Below are positions 45,429 to 54,563 of a DNA stretch of 64,000 bases, piece after piece; position 1 is the stretch's first letter, and each line of letters starts with the position of its first letter. The position numbers and the translations under genes are program-made. A model generated the notes under the pieces. It was not told the DNA's origin, ran no database searches, and was given only the letters and a program-made list of their open reading frames with translations. The DNA is from CAYYIS01 sp964470965 (GTDB lineage Bacteria > JAAXHH01 > JABIQT01). The DNA is taken from contig CAYYIS010000009.1 in NCBI GenBank assembly GCA_964470965.1, positions 1 to 64,000 of the forward strand. Reading direction: 5' to 3'.

Positions 45429-46769
45429 TTATTTGACGCGACCTTTCAAACCCAGGTAAACCGGATAGGACAAGGCTACCAAGATCGCTGCATACAGGCT
45501 GTTCGTGGTGTCGTTCATCACCAACCCCACCAGAAACACCACAGAACTGATCAGTGTCAATCCGGTTGTCCAGGGATAGCCCCAGGCGCGATAGGGACGA
45601 GGCAGATCGGGCTCGGTGCGGCGAAGGGTAAACAGGGCGGCGAACAGGAAGGCGTAGTTTACGACCGCGAAGAAGGAGAGAATGGCGAGTACATCTTCAA
45701 AGGTTCCGGTCGCGAGCATCAGCAAAGCCATCACCACAGTGGCCAACAGCGCATTGGTGGGGGTGCCTCCCACGTTGACGTTGGTAGCCCTATCCAAAAA
45801 CAGGCCGTCCACGCTCATGGCGTAGACAACACGGGAGGCGATCATATATCCCAGGTTAAGGCCAATGATCATATACCCTGTGAATATGGCGGTGAGCACC
45901 GTCTGGGCGGCCGGGCCGAAGATGTTCTCCACGACAATGCCGATGGCCAGTTCGGAACCGGCAATCTGGTGCATGGGGAGCATCCGGAGTAGTGCAAAGT
46001 TAACGATGAGATATACGCCGATGACGAACAGAATACCACCGAACATGGCTTTGGGAAGGTTGCGTCCGGGATCCTTAACTTCTTCGGAGAAATAGGCTGA
46101 GAATGCCCATCCATCGTACGCATAGATAACCCCCTGAAGCGAAATGACAAACGCCCCGAAAATGGAATATCCGCTACTCAGTACCGGAGATGATGCCTCA
46201 CTTATATCGATATCCACAAGAAAGCAGGCACCGATCAGGCAGATGAAAATAAGCGTCTTGATGAAGCTGGAGACGTTGTGAATGTAGCTGCCCCACCGCA
46301 CCCCGCGCCACTGCAGCATGGCGAACGCCACGGTCAGGATGATGGCTATGATCATGTCCTGGTCCGGAAGGTCGGGCAGCAGCAGGTGGCTGTATTCAAG
46401 GATTACGAAGATGGTAGCGGTAATGGAGCCGCACCACACCAGCCAGTCGGTCCAACCGGAAACGAACCCCACGTACGGTCCGAACGCCCGGTGTGCGTAA
46501 ACGTAATAGCCGCCTGCCCTCGGTAGCGCCGTGGCCAGTTCCGCGGCAGCAGTGGTTCCGAGCAGTGCGAACAGTCCGGCGGCTATCCACACCGACATGT
46601 ACCACCAAGGGTCCGGCAACTGTGCCGCCACCACTCCCGGCATACGGAGAATTCCCATGCTGATGATACCGCCGACCGTAACCGTGAGTCCGAATACGAT
46701 CCCGAGGACCCGAAGCAGGCCGCGTTTCTGATTCCGGGATTCCGCGCCCGGGGCGCTTGTTACGGCCAC
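45429..46769 (-). CDS. APC-superfamily amino-acid permease
   Basis: This 446-residue permease has twelve hydrophobic helices and the helix 1 GGIISMGILRMPG glycine-rich stretch that binds the amino-acid backbone in this superfamily, plus ELATALPRAGGYYVYAHRAFG in the second and third helices. It belongs to the LAT/cationic-amino-acid or amino-acid antiporter branch. The start is GTG 46769, eight bases after GGAG, and overlaps the end of the dioxygenase gene by ten bases. The overlap suggests the dioxygenase works on an imported or exported amino acid. Confidence 0.93.
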   Translation of the reverse strand: MAVTSAPGAESRNQKRGLLRVLGIVFGLTVTVGGIISMGILRMPGVVAAQLPDPWWYMSVWIAAGLFALLGTTAAAELATALPRAGGYYVYAHRAFGPYVGFVSGWTDWLVWCGSITATIFVILEYSHLLLPDLPDQDMIIAIILTVAFAMLQWRGVRWGSYIHNVSSFIKTLIFICLIGACFLVDIDISEASSPVLSSGYSIFGAFVISLQGVIYAYDGWAFSAYFSEEVKDPGRNLPKAMFGGILFVIGVYLIVNFALLRMLPMHQIAGSELAIGIVVENIFGPAAQTVLTAIFTGYMIIGLNLGYMIASRVVYAMSVDGLFLDRATNVNVGGTPTNALLATVVMALLMLATGTFEDVLAILSFFAVVNYAFLFAALFTLRRTEPDLPRPYRAWGYPWTTGLTLISSVVFLVGLVMNDTTNSLYAAILVALSYPVYLGLKGRVK

Positions 46770-47563
46770 CTGTTAAACTCCATCCATCTGGTCATATCAC
46801 GCTGAACTGTTGTGAATCGCTTACGCACATCAGGCGGGAAATGAAAATGATACCGGTTGTCTGGTTCTCGCATCACAACATTATAGTGGGCATGAACATA
46901 ATTATAATACAGGTTGGATCGCATGCCGTCAGTAGTTTTGCTCAGACCGGTGTGCATCACTGCCTCGGAGAAAAGCAGCACATCCCCCGGGGCGCCGATG
47001 ACCACTTGAGCACCGGGCATATCAAGGCCCTCATATTGTGACCAGGTCAAGTCCATATTGCTTTTATGAGAACCTGGTAGGGCTACGAGGGAACCGTCTT
47101 CAGGTCCGTTTTCCGTAAGGAAGTACACCGTATTAAGCATGCGGGATCGTATCAAACCCCTGGTATATGAATAATCCGATGTGGGTACACCTCGGTGCCA
47201 TCCTCCCTGTGGGGTGTGCTTAGACTTTGAGATGGACCATGTATTGATCAGCTGTGGTTCTCCCACCAACGTATTCAAATATGGCATAACCGCAGGATGG
47301 GCGATCGCCAGGTCGAATGCATCATCAAGCCGGGGCAGGCCGTTCAGGCGAACCTGATGGGGGACATTGGTCTCTTTCGTAGGTCGGCCCTTGATGCCGC
47401 CGGAGAGCCTCTCCTGCCAGGAATCCTCATATTCCTGGGCTTCCAGGCCGCGAAGCGCTGTCAATAGTTTTTCGCACTCGGCAGGCGACAACACGCCCCT
47501 TAAAACGATAAAACCCTGTAGATCGAACAGAAACCGGTCTTCCTCAGGAATATCACTCACCAT
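46760..47563 (-). CDS. Phytanoyl-dioxygenase-like protein with HxG iron motif
   Basis: This 267-residue Fe/2-oxoglutarate-type protein aligns with phytanoyl-CoA dioxygenases, with distal H204 (VMHTGLSKTT), R215 and a PGSHKSN segment. The usual H-x-D is H123-R-G125, so the carboxylate ligand is missing at its normal position. Non-haem iron halogenases of the same fold, such as SyrB2 and WelO5, replace that Asp with Ala or Gly to make room for chloride. D130 is seven residues further and could substitute. A similar HxG may be common in large environmental families, so a halogenase is only a possibility. It overlaps the amino-acid permease gene. Confidence 0.82.
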   Translation of the reverse strand: MVSDIPEEDRFLFDLQGFIVLRGVLSPAECEKLLTALRGLEAQEYEDSWQERLSGGIKGRPTKETNVPHQVRLNGLPRLDDAFDLAIAHPAVMPYLNTLVGEPQLINTWSISKSKHTPQGGWHRGVPTSDYSYTRGLIRSRMLNTVYFLTENGPEDGSLVALPGSHKSNMDLTWSQYEGLDMPGAQVVIGAPGDVLLFSEAVMHTGLSKTTDGMRSNLYYNYVHAHYNVVMREPDNRYHFHFPPDVRKRFTTVQRDMTRWMEFNRWP

Positions 47564-47749
47564 GTTTCCTTACCTCATCCCGTTTCTTGCATTGGCCTTT
47601 AGGATCCATTAACTTTCGAATGCAACCTGCAACGAATTCCTGTATCATATTGGGATTGTCTCGGACTGCATCGAACGGCTGGGACATCATCTCAGCGAAC
47701 TTTCCGCGTTTTGCCGCTGTGTTTCTTCTCAGATATTTCTATCTCCATT

Positions 47750-48985
47750 TCAGAACAATGTCAATGGGCCGGTATCTTCTCCGATCATTCCATTAAGAAT
47801 TTTATGTACATCTCGCGCCACAGGCGTCGATCGGAAAACGTAGACTACGGCGGGCAGATTCTCTATCTCTTCCTCTTCTACACCCAGCATACTGGAAACA
47901 GCGAGGATGAGATTGCGCGGCCCATGGCGGCGCAACAGGTCGAGTCTTGATCGGACGCTGCCTTTTCGCCAGAATCCCAGAATTTCCATGTGCACCGTTG
48001 TGCCGGTAGGACGATGTGTGAAAATGAAGTCAGGCGCCAGAATACCCTCTCCTCCGAGATTGACGATCTCACCTTCAGTGGACACCTCCCACTCGCTTTT
48101 GAGTTTACGGAACTGCTTGTCGAGCCAGGTCACTTCCTCCGGCATCCACTGGCCGGTACTATGGCCGATTGGTTGTAATCCGGTCTTAGGATTGAGCTGT
48201 AATACTCCTTCTTTCCGTTTTACACCCCACCTGATATCGGCCTGGAGCCTCCAGTTTTTGCAATGAAGAACAGTCGGAAAGAAGGTCGCCATCTGCATCC
48301 CGTAGCGCTGGGATGATTTGAACAGGGACAGTGGTCCGTCGATATGGACCTGATAAGCTCCGTTTTCCTGCAACCTGATTTCATGCAGCAACTGAAAAAA
48401 TTTCAGTTTCCGGAAGACTTCACGGTACCGCGGGGCCGATTCGCCTTCGATCACCAGGTCCATACTGGCAGCCCGCATCAGTACCGCTTGGGCAAGTGCC
48501 ACGTTGTATCGTTGCAGCACCCATGCGGGCGAAGTCTTCTGGAACTTCTGCAAAACCTCTGCCTCTTTGAGGTCGGCATAAAGTTGTAGGTGGATTTCTT
48601 CGGGGGGCAGGTCCATTTCTTCCGCCACCGATGAAATAATCCCGTTCCAATCCACCCGTACCTTTTTACGTGACCTGTAGGCCGCCGCTGCCGCCGTGAA
48701 CACGTGCTTTCGGAGAATTCGAGGTTCTACTTTGGTTTCCGTGCTGAAATGACACCGGTCCCGTAACACCTTGCTCAGACCGCGATGCACCATGAACGAG
48801 GTGCCGGCGCCCAGTAAGTCTCTGAGTTCTTCATCCAGTTGCTGCCTTGGTCGTCCCACGTGGCGTTCGAATACATTAATAAGGGTCTCTGCGAGGTTCA
48901 GAAAATCTTCGTTTTCTGTATTTATGTAAGGTGGATAGACGATACCTGCCCGTATCCGCACTCGGACCAGGTCACTGGTAAGCAC
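47750..48985 (-). CDS. DUF790 nuclease, Bax1 type
   Basis: This 411-residue protein resembles the archaeal Bax1 nuclease, which binds XPB helicase and cuts damaged or branched DNA. A PD-(D/E)xK-like arrangement is visible in GILAPDFIFTHRPTGTTVHMEILGFW. The start overlaps the XPB gene by 14 bases, the same gene pairing as in archaea. The long N-terminal part is helical and basic, as expected for DNA binding. The exact catalytic residues are inferred. Confidence 0.85.
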   Translation of the reverse strand: MLTSDLVRVRIRAGIVYPPYINTENEDFLNLAETLINVFERHVGRPRQQLDEELRDLLGAGTSFMVHRGLSKVLRDRCHFSTETKVEPRILRKHVFTAAAAAYRSRKKVRVDWNGIISSVAEEMDLPPEEIHLQLYADLKEAEVLQKFQKTSPAWVLQRYNVALAQAVLMRAASMDLVIEGESAPRYREVFRKLKFFQLLHEIRLQENGAYQVHIDGPLSLFKSSQRYGMQMATFFPTVLHCKNWRLQADIRWGVKRKEGVLQLNPKTGLQPIGHSTGQWMPEEVTWLDKQFRKLKSEWEVSTEGEIVNLGGEGILAPDFIFTHRPTGTTVHMEILGFWRKGSVRSRLDLLRRHGPRNLILAVSSMLGVEEEEIENLPAVVYVFRSTPVARDVHKILNGMIGEDTGPLTLF

Positions 48986-50381
48986 TGTGCTGCCTCCTAC
49001 GGGTACTCACATATTCCTCGCCTGTGCTTTCGGCGACCACTTCGTACAAAGTGGCCCGTTTACCCTCCACCCGCCTGAGAATACGACCCAGTCTCTGCAC
49101 GTGTTCACGCACGCTTCCGGAGCCGGATAGCACAATCGCCACGTTTGCTTCCGGCACATCAATCCCCTCGTTCAGCACGCGGGAAGTGGCCAGAAATGGG
49201 TATACTCCACTGTTGAATGCGGACAGAATCTGGTGACGCTCTTTGACCTTGGTCTGATGCGTTATGGCCGGCATCAAATACTGTCTTGATATCCGGTAAA
49301 CGGTATCGTTGTCGCTCGTAAACACGAGCGCCCTGTCATGACGATGCTGGTGCAGCAGCCGTTCTAGGGCTCTCATTTTGGCACTGGAACCCTGGGCGAT
49401 GCTCTTCTGTTCGCGATAGGCCAGGAACGCCCGCCTCCCCTCTTCGCTCCGTGAGGACAACATCAGAAAACGGGACCAACCATGGGGACTGCCCATAGCG
49501 ATTTTGTGCTGTTGTAAAAATGCCCGGTACACCCCCCGTGAATGCCGGTACTGATCCTGCTCCTCTGGCGACATGCGGACACTTATTTTAACCGTTTCGT
49601 ATTCGGCCAGGTATTCGCCGCTGAGGGATTTTATCTCCTCACGGTAAACCGTTTCGCCTACCACCTCTACCAGCCGGTCCTCCGCTCCGTCCTCCCGTTC
49701 CAGAGTGGCGGTGAGGCCGAGACGGAACGGTGCGAGCGCCATCTCAGCCGTCATGATGTACGATGGTCCCGGCAGATGATGACATTCATCGAATATCATC
49801 ATTCCGTATTTATCTCCGAGTCGTTCCATATGTATGTAGGCGGAATCGTAGGTGCAGACGGTCACATCGATCGGTTCATAATACCCCCCGCCGATCAATC
49901 CGACCTCAATATCGAACTGGCTTGACAGCACACCGTACCACTGCTGCATCAGGTCGAGGGTCGGAACGACAACCAGCGCACTACGCTGCGCCTTAAGCAT
50001 GGCAAGCTGTGCAACGAACGTTTTTCCGGCACCTGTGGGCAGCACGATAACGCCACGGCCGCCTGCCTCCCACCATGCCTCCACGGCTTCTTTTTGAAAC
50101 GGGAACGGCTCGCGCTCTATTTGGAGCGCCAATTCCAGACTTCTGTATGCCCGAGCCTCATCCTGATACGGAATCCCATCATCTCGCAACCGGGTTACGA
50201 TTTCCCGGTAATACCGTGCCGGCGCGCGCCACAGTTCGACCCTGTGGTCAAACGAGCTTCCGGGCAATTCCATTGATGCCACGTCGGCATTTTCGCCATG
50301 AATGAGCAGGGTGCCGCGATCGAAGGATAGAGAGAGCATTTTCGGTTTAGGCGGATAGACGGAATGTTTGGCTGACGGCAT
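48972..50381 (-). CDS. XPB-like DNA helicase (SF2)
   Basis: This 469-residue SF2 helicase has PTGAGKT (115-121), DECHH (198-202) and an RED motif (229-231, in TLEREDG), the hallmark of XPB. The second RecA domain has the VLNEGIDVP and QRLGRILRR segments. An N-terminal domain of about 90 residues precedes the helicase core, like the damage-recognition domain of archaeal XPB. Together with Bax1 it would form a repair pair that opens DNA and cuts it. ATG 50381 lacks a clear ribosome-binding site. ATG 50339 is an alternative. Confidence 0.92.
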   Translation of the reverse strand: MPSAKHSVYPPKPKMLSLSFDRGTLLIHGENADVASMELPGSSFDHRVELWRAPARYYREIVTRLRDDGIPYQDEARAYRSLELALQIEREPFPFQKEAVEAWWEAGGRGVIVLPTGAGKTFVAQLAMLKAQRSALVVVPTLDLMQQWYGVLSSQFDIEVGLIGGGYYEPIDVTVCTYDSAYIHMERLGDKYGMMIFDECHHLPGPSYIMTAEMALAPFRLGLTATLEREDGAEDRLVEVVGETVYREEIKSLSGEYLAEYETVKISVRMSPEEQDQYRHSRGVYRAFLQQHKIAMGSPHGWSRFLMLSSRSEEGRRAFLAYREQKSIAQGSSAKMRALERLLHQHRHDRALVFTSDNDTVYRISRQYLMPAITHQTKVKERHQILSAFNSGVYPFLATSRVLNEGIDVPEANVAIVLSGSGSVREHVQRLGRILRRVEGKRATLYEVVAESTGEEYVSTRRRQHSAYQ

Positions 50382-50473
50382 TTAAATGAACTGCATCGGT
50401 GTAATCCAATGCCAGGTCAATTAAGCCTAAAGAATTTTAATCGGACGCGGTCTGAATGGTCCGGGATATTCCT

Positions 50474-51400
50474 TCAATCAATTTTCCTGATTTCCCCGAA
50501 CACATCTATCAAGCCCTTTCTCACCTGCGCTATCAGATCATCGTCTCTGGCCTGAAAAGGTGATTCGTAGGTTTCCGGGAACAGACCATGCAGGAATATG
50601 GCCGCTTTGATGCAGGATAGCCAATCGAGGGAAACAGCCTGTTTAAGCCAACGGTCTTCGTAACGAAAGACGATCTGCCATGCGTCGTCGTATCTTTCTT
50701 CAGTCAGAAGTTTGTAGAATTGCAGTGCGATATCCGGTCGGAAGGGAGCAACGGTGCAAAGGTAGGCCGGAGAGCCGACTTGGTATCCCAATACGAAGTT
50801 GCGCATCTGTCCGCCGCTCACTACGGCGAATTCCTGGTCGATGGTGGCACGGATACAATCGTAATAGTAATAGAACTGATCCTCGTCGTTTTTCATTCCG
50901 ACGACGTTCGGCCAGCTGGCCAATTCTGCTATATTTTCCGGGGATACCGGATTATTGCCACCGGTAGCTCCCCAGAGCAGAAGGGGAATGGTCGAGGCCT
51001 CGGATACGGCTTTCATGTATCCCATATACTTGTCCGAATACGGTTGTATCATCCAGGGATTGACTTGTACCTTCACCGCATCGGCGCCGGCCTGATCCGC
51101 AAACGTCAGGAACGCACGGCAGGTATCAGGCGCCCAGATGCCGGTGGAGGTGATAAACAGAGACCGGCCATTGATTTCATTGGCCATCTCAGCCGTCAGG
51201 CGGCGGATGTCGTCATCGGTCAACCATGCGAAATCGGTGCTGCCGTAAGTGAGGAGCAGGACGGGGGTTTGTTGTTCACATAGCCAGTTCACATACCTGC
51301 GCATACCCGTATAATCTACCTTGCCCTCTAAAGTAAAGCATACATTGAGAGGTACGACCGGGCCCTTCAATTTACCTATCACATCTGATGCGCGAGACAT
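50474..51400 (-). CDS. DapA-like aldolase/dehydratase (DHDPS family)
   Basis: This 308-residue TIM-barrel protein belongs to the dihydrodipicolinate-synthase/N-acetylneuraminate-lyase superfamily. The Schiff-base lysine is K170 in VVGMKNDE. The usual active-site tyrosine is not clearly visible, so the reaction is not assigned. I start at ATG 51400 behind AAGGAGGACATGCC. A longer frame to 51622 would run through the serA gene and is not needed. It ends the amidohydrolase-serA operon, 16 bases after serA. Confidence 0.85.
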   Translation of the reverse strand: MSRASDVIGKLKGPVVPLNVCFTLEGKVDYTGMRRYVNWLCEQQTPVLLLTYGSTDFAWLTDDDIRRLTAEMANEINGRSLFITSTGIWAPDTCRAFLTFADQAGADAVKVQVNPWMIQPYSDKYMGYMKAVSEASTIPLLLWGATGGNNPVSPENIAELASWPNVVGMKNDEDQFYYYYDCIRATIDQEFAVVSGGQMRNFVLGYQVGSPAYLCTVAPFRPDIALQFYKLLTEERYDDAWQIVFRYEDRWLKQAVSLDWLSCIKAAIFLHGLFPETYESPFQARDDDLIAQVRKGLIDVFGEIRKID

Positions 51401-51416
51401 GGCATGTCCTCCTTGT

Positions 51417-53045
51417 TCATCCCCGGAGCCAAGGCGGTAATTGGCCGGACGGCGGCAGTTCGATAAACCGAACGCTTTTGACCGACTGGAGCTGTAACAC
51501 CTCGTCGACAGCCGCCTGGGCCGGTATTCCGTCCAGATTGAGTACGCCGATGGCATTCCCGCCCGGTGTGATACCGGCGCGTCCGACCGCCATTTGGGCG
51601 ATGTTGACCTGGTGTTTACCAAAGATGGTGCCTACCGAACCGATGATGCCGGGGACATCATTATGGGTAAAAATCATCAGGTTGCCGTCCAGGTACGCCT
51701 CCAGGCGATATTCCATGAGACGGATCAACCTGGGCATATTGTTTCCGAACAGGGTGCCGCCTGCAATATAGGTGGTACCGTTGCAATGCAGCTCCGCCGT
51801 AATAGAAGAACTGAACGGGCCCGGGTCGCTGCGGGAGCTTTCGGACAGATCCATCCCGCGCTCCCGGAGCAGTACCTCCGCGTTGACGATGTTAACGTCC
51901 TCATTCAGGGCGTTTTCCAGCAGTCCGGCGCAGAAGGCTGCCGTAAGCAGGCGCGTGTCTTCTTCGGTGACCTTGCCTCTGTATCTAATGTGGCAGGCGG
52001 AAGCGCCGCCGCTGTGCCATTGTGCGAGAAGGACACCCAATCGGTGGGCCACAACGAGATATCCCTGCAGCGAACGAAGTATATTGGGGTCAATGGATGC
52101 CGCATTCACGGCGTGTCGGACTTCTCCGGTTGTCAGGAAGTTAATCAAAAGTTCCGTGGCTTCCACGGCCACACCGGTCTGCGCCTCTTCGGTGCTGGCG
52201 CCCAGATGAGGCGTGCACAGGGCTCCAGCCATGTGAAACAGTGGGCTATCGGTGCAGGGCTCGTTTTCGAAAACATCGAGAGCGACGCCACCCAGTTTAC
52301 CGCTTTCGAGTCCGTACACCAGCGCCTTTTCATCATAGATGCCCCCGCGTGCGCAGTTGATCAGACGCGCACCGGGCTTAAGGAGATTGATCTCCTCTCT
52401 GCTGATCATGTGCCGGGTTGCAGGGGTCAGGGGGGTGTGTACCGTCATGTAATCGAGACGGGGCAGCATATCCGGCACATGATCCACATATTCGATCCCC
52501 AATTTGGACGCCTGCTCCGCGGAAATAAACGGATCGTGGCCGATTACCTTCATCTGGAATGCTATCGCCCGGACGGCTACCTCCTGACCGATGCGGCCCA
52601 GTCCCACCACGCCCAAGGTTTTACCTGCCAGCTGAACGCCCATATGGGTGTTGCGATCCCATCTGCCTTCTATCAGATTTTGATGTGCCGGCGATACATG
52701 CCTAGATAGAGCAAGGATCAAAGTGAATGCGTGCTCCGCCGTACTGAGCGTGTTTCCCGTGGGCGTATTCATGACCACGATACCCTGCCTTGCCGCCGCT
52801 GCGCCATCTATGTTGTCGGTGCCTACGCCTGCCCGTACGATGGCTTTCATTCGTCGGTTGCCTTCCAGCGATCCCGAGGTGATATTTACGCCGCTTCGGC
52901 AAATCGCTCCGTCGTACTCATGCAACGTTTCTTTAAGTTGCGTTCCGTCCAGTCCTGTTTTTACTTCAAATTCGATATCCTCTGCCTGTTCCAGCAGCTC
53001 CAACCCTTCATCAGCCAGGGTATCGAGTACGATGACACGGTACAT
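51417..53045 (-). CDS. serA: D-3-phosphoglycerate dehydrogenase
   Basis: SerA oxidises 3-phosphoglycerate to phosphohydroxypyruvate for serine synthesis. The 542-residue protein is the long type with an NAD-binding core (GVVGLGRIG), the Arg-Glu-His set (NCARGG, DVFENEP, CTPHLGAST), an inserted ASB-type domain and a C-terminal ACT domain (FTHNDVPGIIGSVGTIF) that binds serine for feedback control. I start at ATG 53045, five bases after AAAGGA. A TTG at 53060 is in frame but has no ribosome-binding site. The neighbours, a metal hydrolase and a DapA-like enzyme, hint at a catabolic setting. Confidence 0.95.
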   Translation of the reverse strand: MYRVIVLDTLADEGLELLEQAEDIEFEVKTGLDGTQLKETLHEYDGAICRSGVNITSGSLEGNRRMKAIVRAGVGTDNIDGAAAARQGIVVMNTPTGNTLSTAEHAFTLILALSRHVSPAHQNLIEGRWDRNTHMGVQLAGKTLGVVGLGRIGQEVAVRAIAFQMKVIGHDPFISAEQASKLGIEYVDHVPDMLPRLDYMTVHTPLTPATRHMISREEINLLKPGARLINCARGGIYDEKALVYGLESGKLGGVALDVFENEPCTDSPLFHMAGALCTPHLGASTEEAQTGVAVEATELLINFLTTGEVRHAVNAASIDPNILRSLQGYLVVAHRLGVLLAQWHSGGASACHIRYRGKVTEEDTRLLTAAFCAGLLENALNEDVNIVNAEVLLRERGMDLSESSRSDPGPFSSSITAELHCNGTTYIAGGTLFGNNMPRLIRLMEYRLEAYLDGNLMIFTHNDVPGIIGSVGTIFGKHQVNIAQMAVGRAGITPGGNAIGVLNLDGIPAQAAVDEVLQLQSVKSVRFIELPPSGQLPPWLRG

Positions 53046-53056
53046 TTTCGTCCTTT

Positions 53057-54046
53057 TCAATTGCGCCTTATTGAATCAATAAAACGTATTGCATTGCCTG
53101 AGAAATGGTCTTCGATCTCCTGGTGTGTCAGACCCAGCATGTCCGCCACCTGTCTTTCCTGACGCAGCTGTTCGTAGATTACCAGAGTAGGGGTCGGGTC
53201 ACAGTGCCTGAGCTCCGGAATTCCCGGATGGTATTCCCATGCCCGGCCGTAGGTGATATATTTACCTCGCGCGCAACCGGCCACAATATTGTCCGAACCG
53301 AACATCACGCGGGCGCGGTCTTCATGTTTCATCAGCAGGTAGTGAGAATATACGTCGTTCACCGCTGAAGTATCGTACCAAATGTTGGGCAGATCTTTGA
53401 GAAAATGGATGGCCTCTTCCATCATGAAAGCGTTGAATGCCCTGGCGCAATGAGCCAGGATCCATTGGGCGCCGGGATATTTTGAGGTGTATGTCTTCAG
53501 ATCTTTCTGATTTTGCTCATCCGCAGGGCCGGTTTTCTTCGCCAGGTGCATGGTGATGGCCAGTCCCTTGTCATGAGCTATTTCAATAAATGACTCGGGC
53601 AGAAAGTCCTTGATGCGTCCGTTGTCCGGATCGGGAGCGAAGACACGATAGGGCTTTAGACCGAAAAAGTTGTGTTTGTCCACCTGTTCCGCCACATATT
53701 CCGGTGTCATGTCAGGTGTAACGAGCATATTCACCGCAGAGTACGGGTCCGATGCTACCTGGTCGGCCATCCAACCATTGTGCCCATCGATATCAATGCC
53801 ACCGGAAATCGGGGTGCCGAGGACAAGAAAGTGCATTTCCCTTCCCGGATAAAGATCTTCCGCCCAATCGAGATGGTCCTGATAATCAAATTCCGCTCGT
53901 AACCCCGTCGGTGGGTCCGGCAACGAGCCTTTGTGCTGCTCGGACCACATGTGGGTGTGCATATCAAAGACCACATCCGGTACGAAATTTTCCAGTTCCT
54001 TATCCCAGATTTCTCTGTCGAACGGACGGTAGCCGAATTCTTGCAT
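53057..54046 (-). CDS. Amidohydrolase-2 family metal-dependent hydrolase
   Basis: This 329-residue TIM-barrel hydrolase has the metal motif H30-x-H32 (DMHTHMW), later histidines in TMHLAKK and LAHCARAF, and the aspartate in MFGSDN. The family includes decarboxylases such as aminocarboxymuconate-semialdehyde decarboxylase and lactone or amide hydrolases. GAGGTG precedes ATG 54046. Its stop lies 11 bases before serA, and the serA ribosome-binding site overlaps the space. Substrate is unknown. Confidence 0.9.
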   Translation of the reverse strand: MQEFGYRPFDREIWDKELENFVPDVVFDMHTHMWSEQHKGSLPDPPTGLRAEFDYQDHLDWAEDLYPGREMHFLVLGTPISGGIDIDGHNGWMADQVASDPYSAVNMLVTPDMTPEYVAEQVDKHNFFGLKPYRVFAPDPDNGRIKDFLPESFIEIAHDKGLAITMHLAKKTGPADEQNQKDLKTYTSKYPGAQWILAHCARAFNAFMMEEAIHFLKDLPNIWYDTSAVNDVYSHYLLMKHEDRARVMFGSDNIVAGCARGKYITYGRAWEYHPGIPELRHCDPTPTLVIYEQLRQERQVADMLGLTHQEIEDHFSGNAIRFIDSIRRN

Positions 54047-54563
54047 AGATTCACCTCAATGATGTGCGGGTAACGGGCACGATGCGGTATTCTCAAGGGC
54101 CTCACGTCGCATTATATCCTGTCTACCAGAGACTCCGGTGAAGTGCTCTGATTGCAGGTGCACTTTTATGCAGGAGGCCTCGGGCATCCGCAATCGGGGG
54201 AGATCTCTAATTCAATTCGCGCGAGGCACACTGTCCGGTAACTCTTTACCTGCCTTGTTGGAAAACATCCCGCCCAATGTTATTGAATCAGCGAAGTGTC
54301 GGGCGTTCGCCACCGCATCCGGAAAGGAACACCGGTTACAAAATATAAGACCGATCGCAACACAGTGAAAAGAGAAAAACCAGCCAAAGTGAAATTAGGT
54401 GGCGAAAAGAACACTTCCTGGTCTACTTCCAGAAGTGGGGTCAGCCGGCATGCTGCCTGGACGAGCCGGGTGAAGTTCGGATGGTCCTCTCCCGGTTACA
54501 AAAGTGTTTTCTGAGGGAGTCACGATATCCCCATCTTGTCACGTGATCGCCTGCTCTGTTTAA
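54047..54563. other. 517-base gap without a recognised gene
   Basis: Between the amidohydrolase start and the end of the next Gfo/Idh gene I find no credible ORF or RNA gene. A TATAAT on the minus strand (54116 to 54111) lies 65 bases before the amidohydrolase, but the -35 is poor. Confidence 0.4.

Noticed and set aside
51594..52709. A 371-codon plus-strand frame opposite serA
   Set aside because: serA has complete motifs on the minus strand, and the opposite frame has no recognisable domain.
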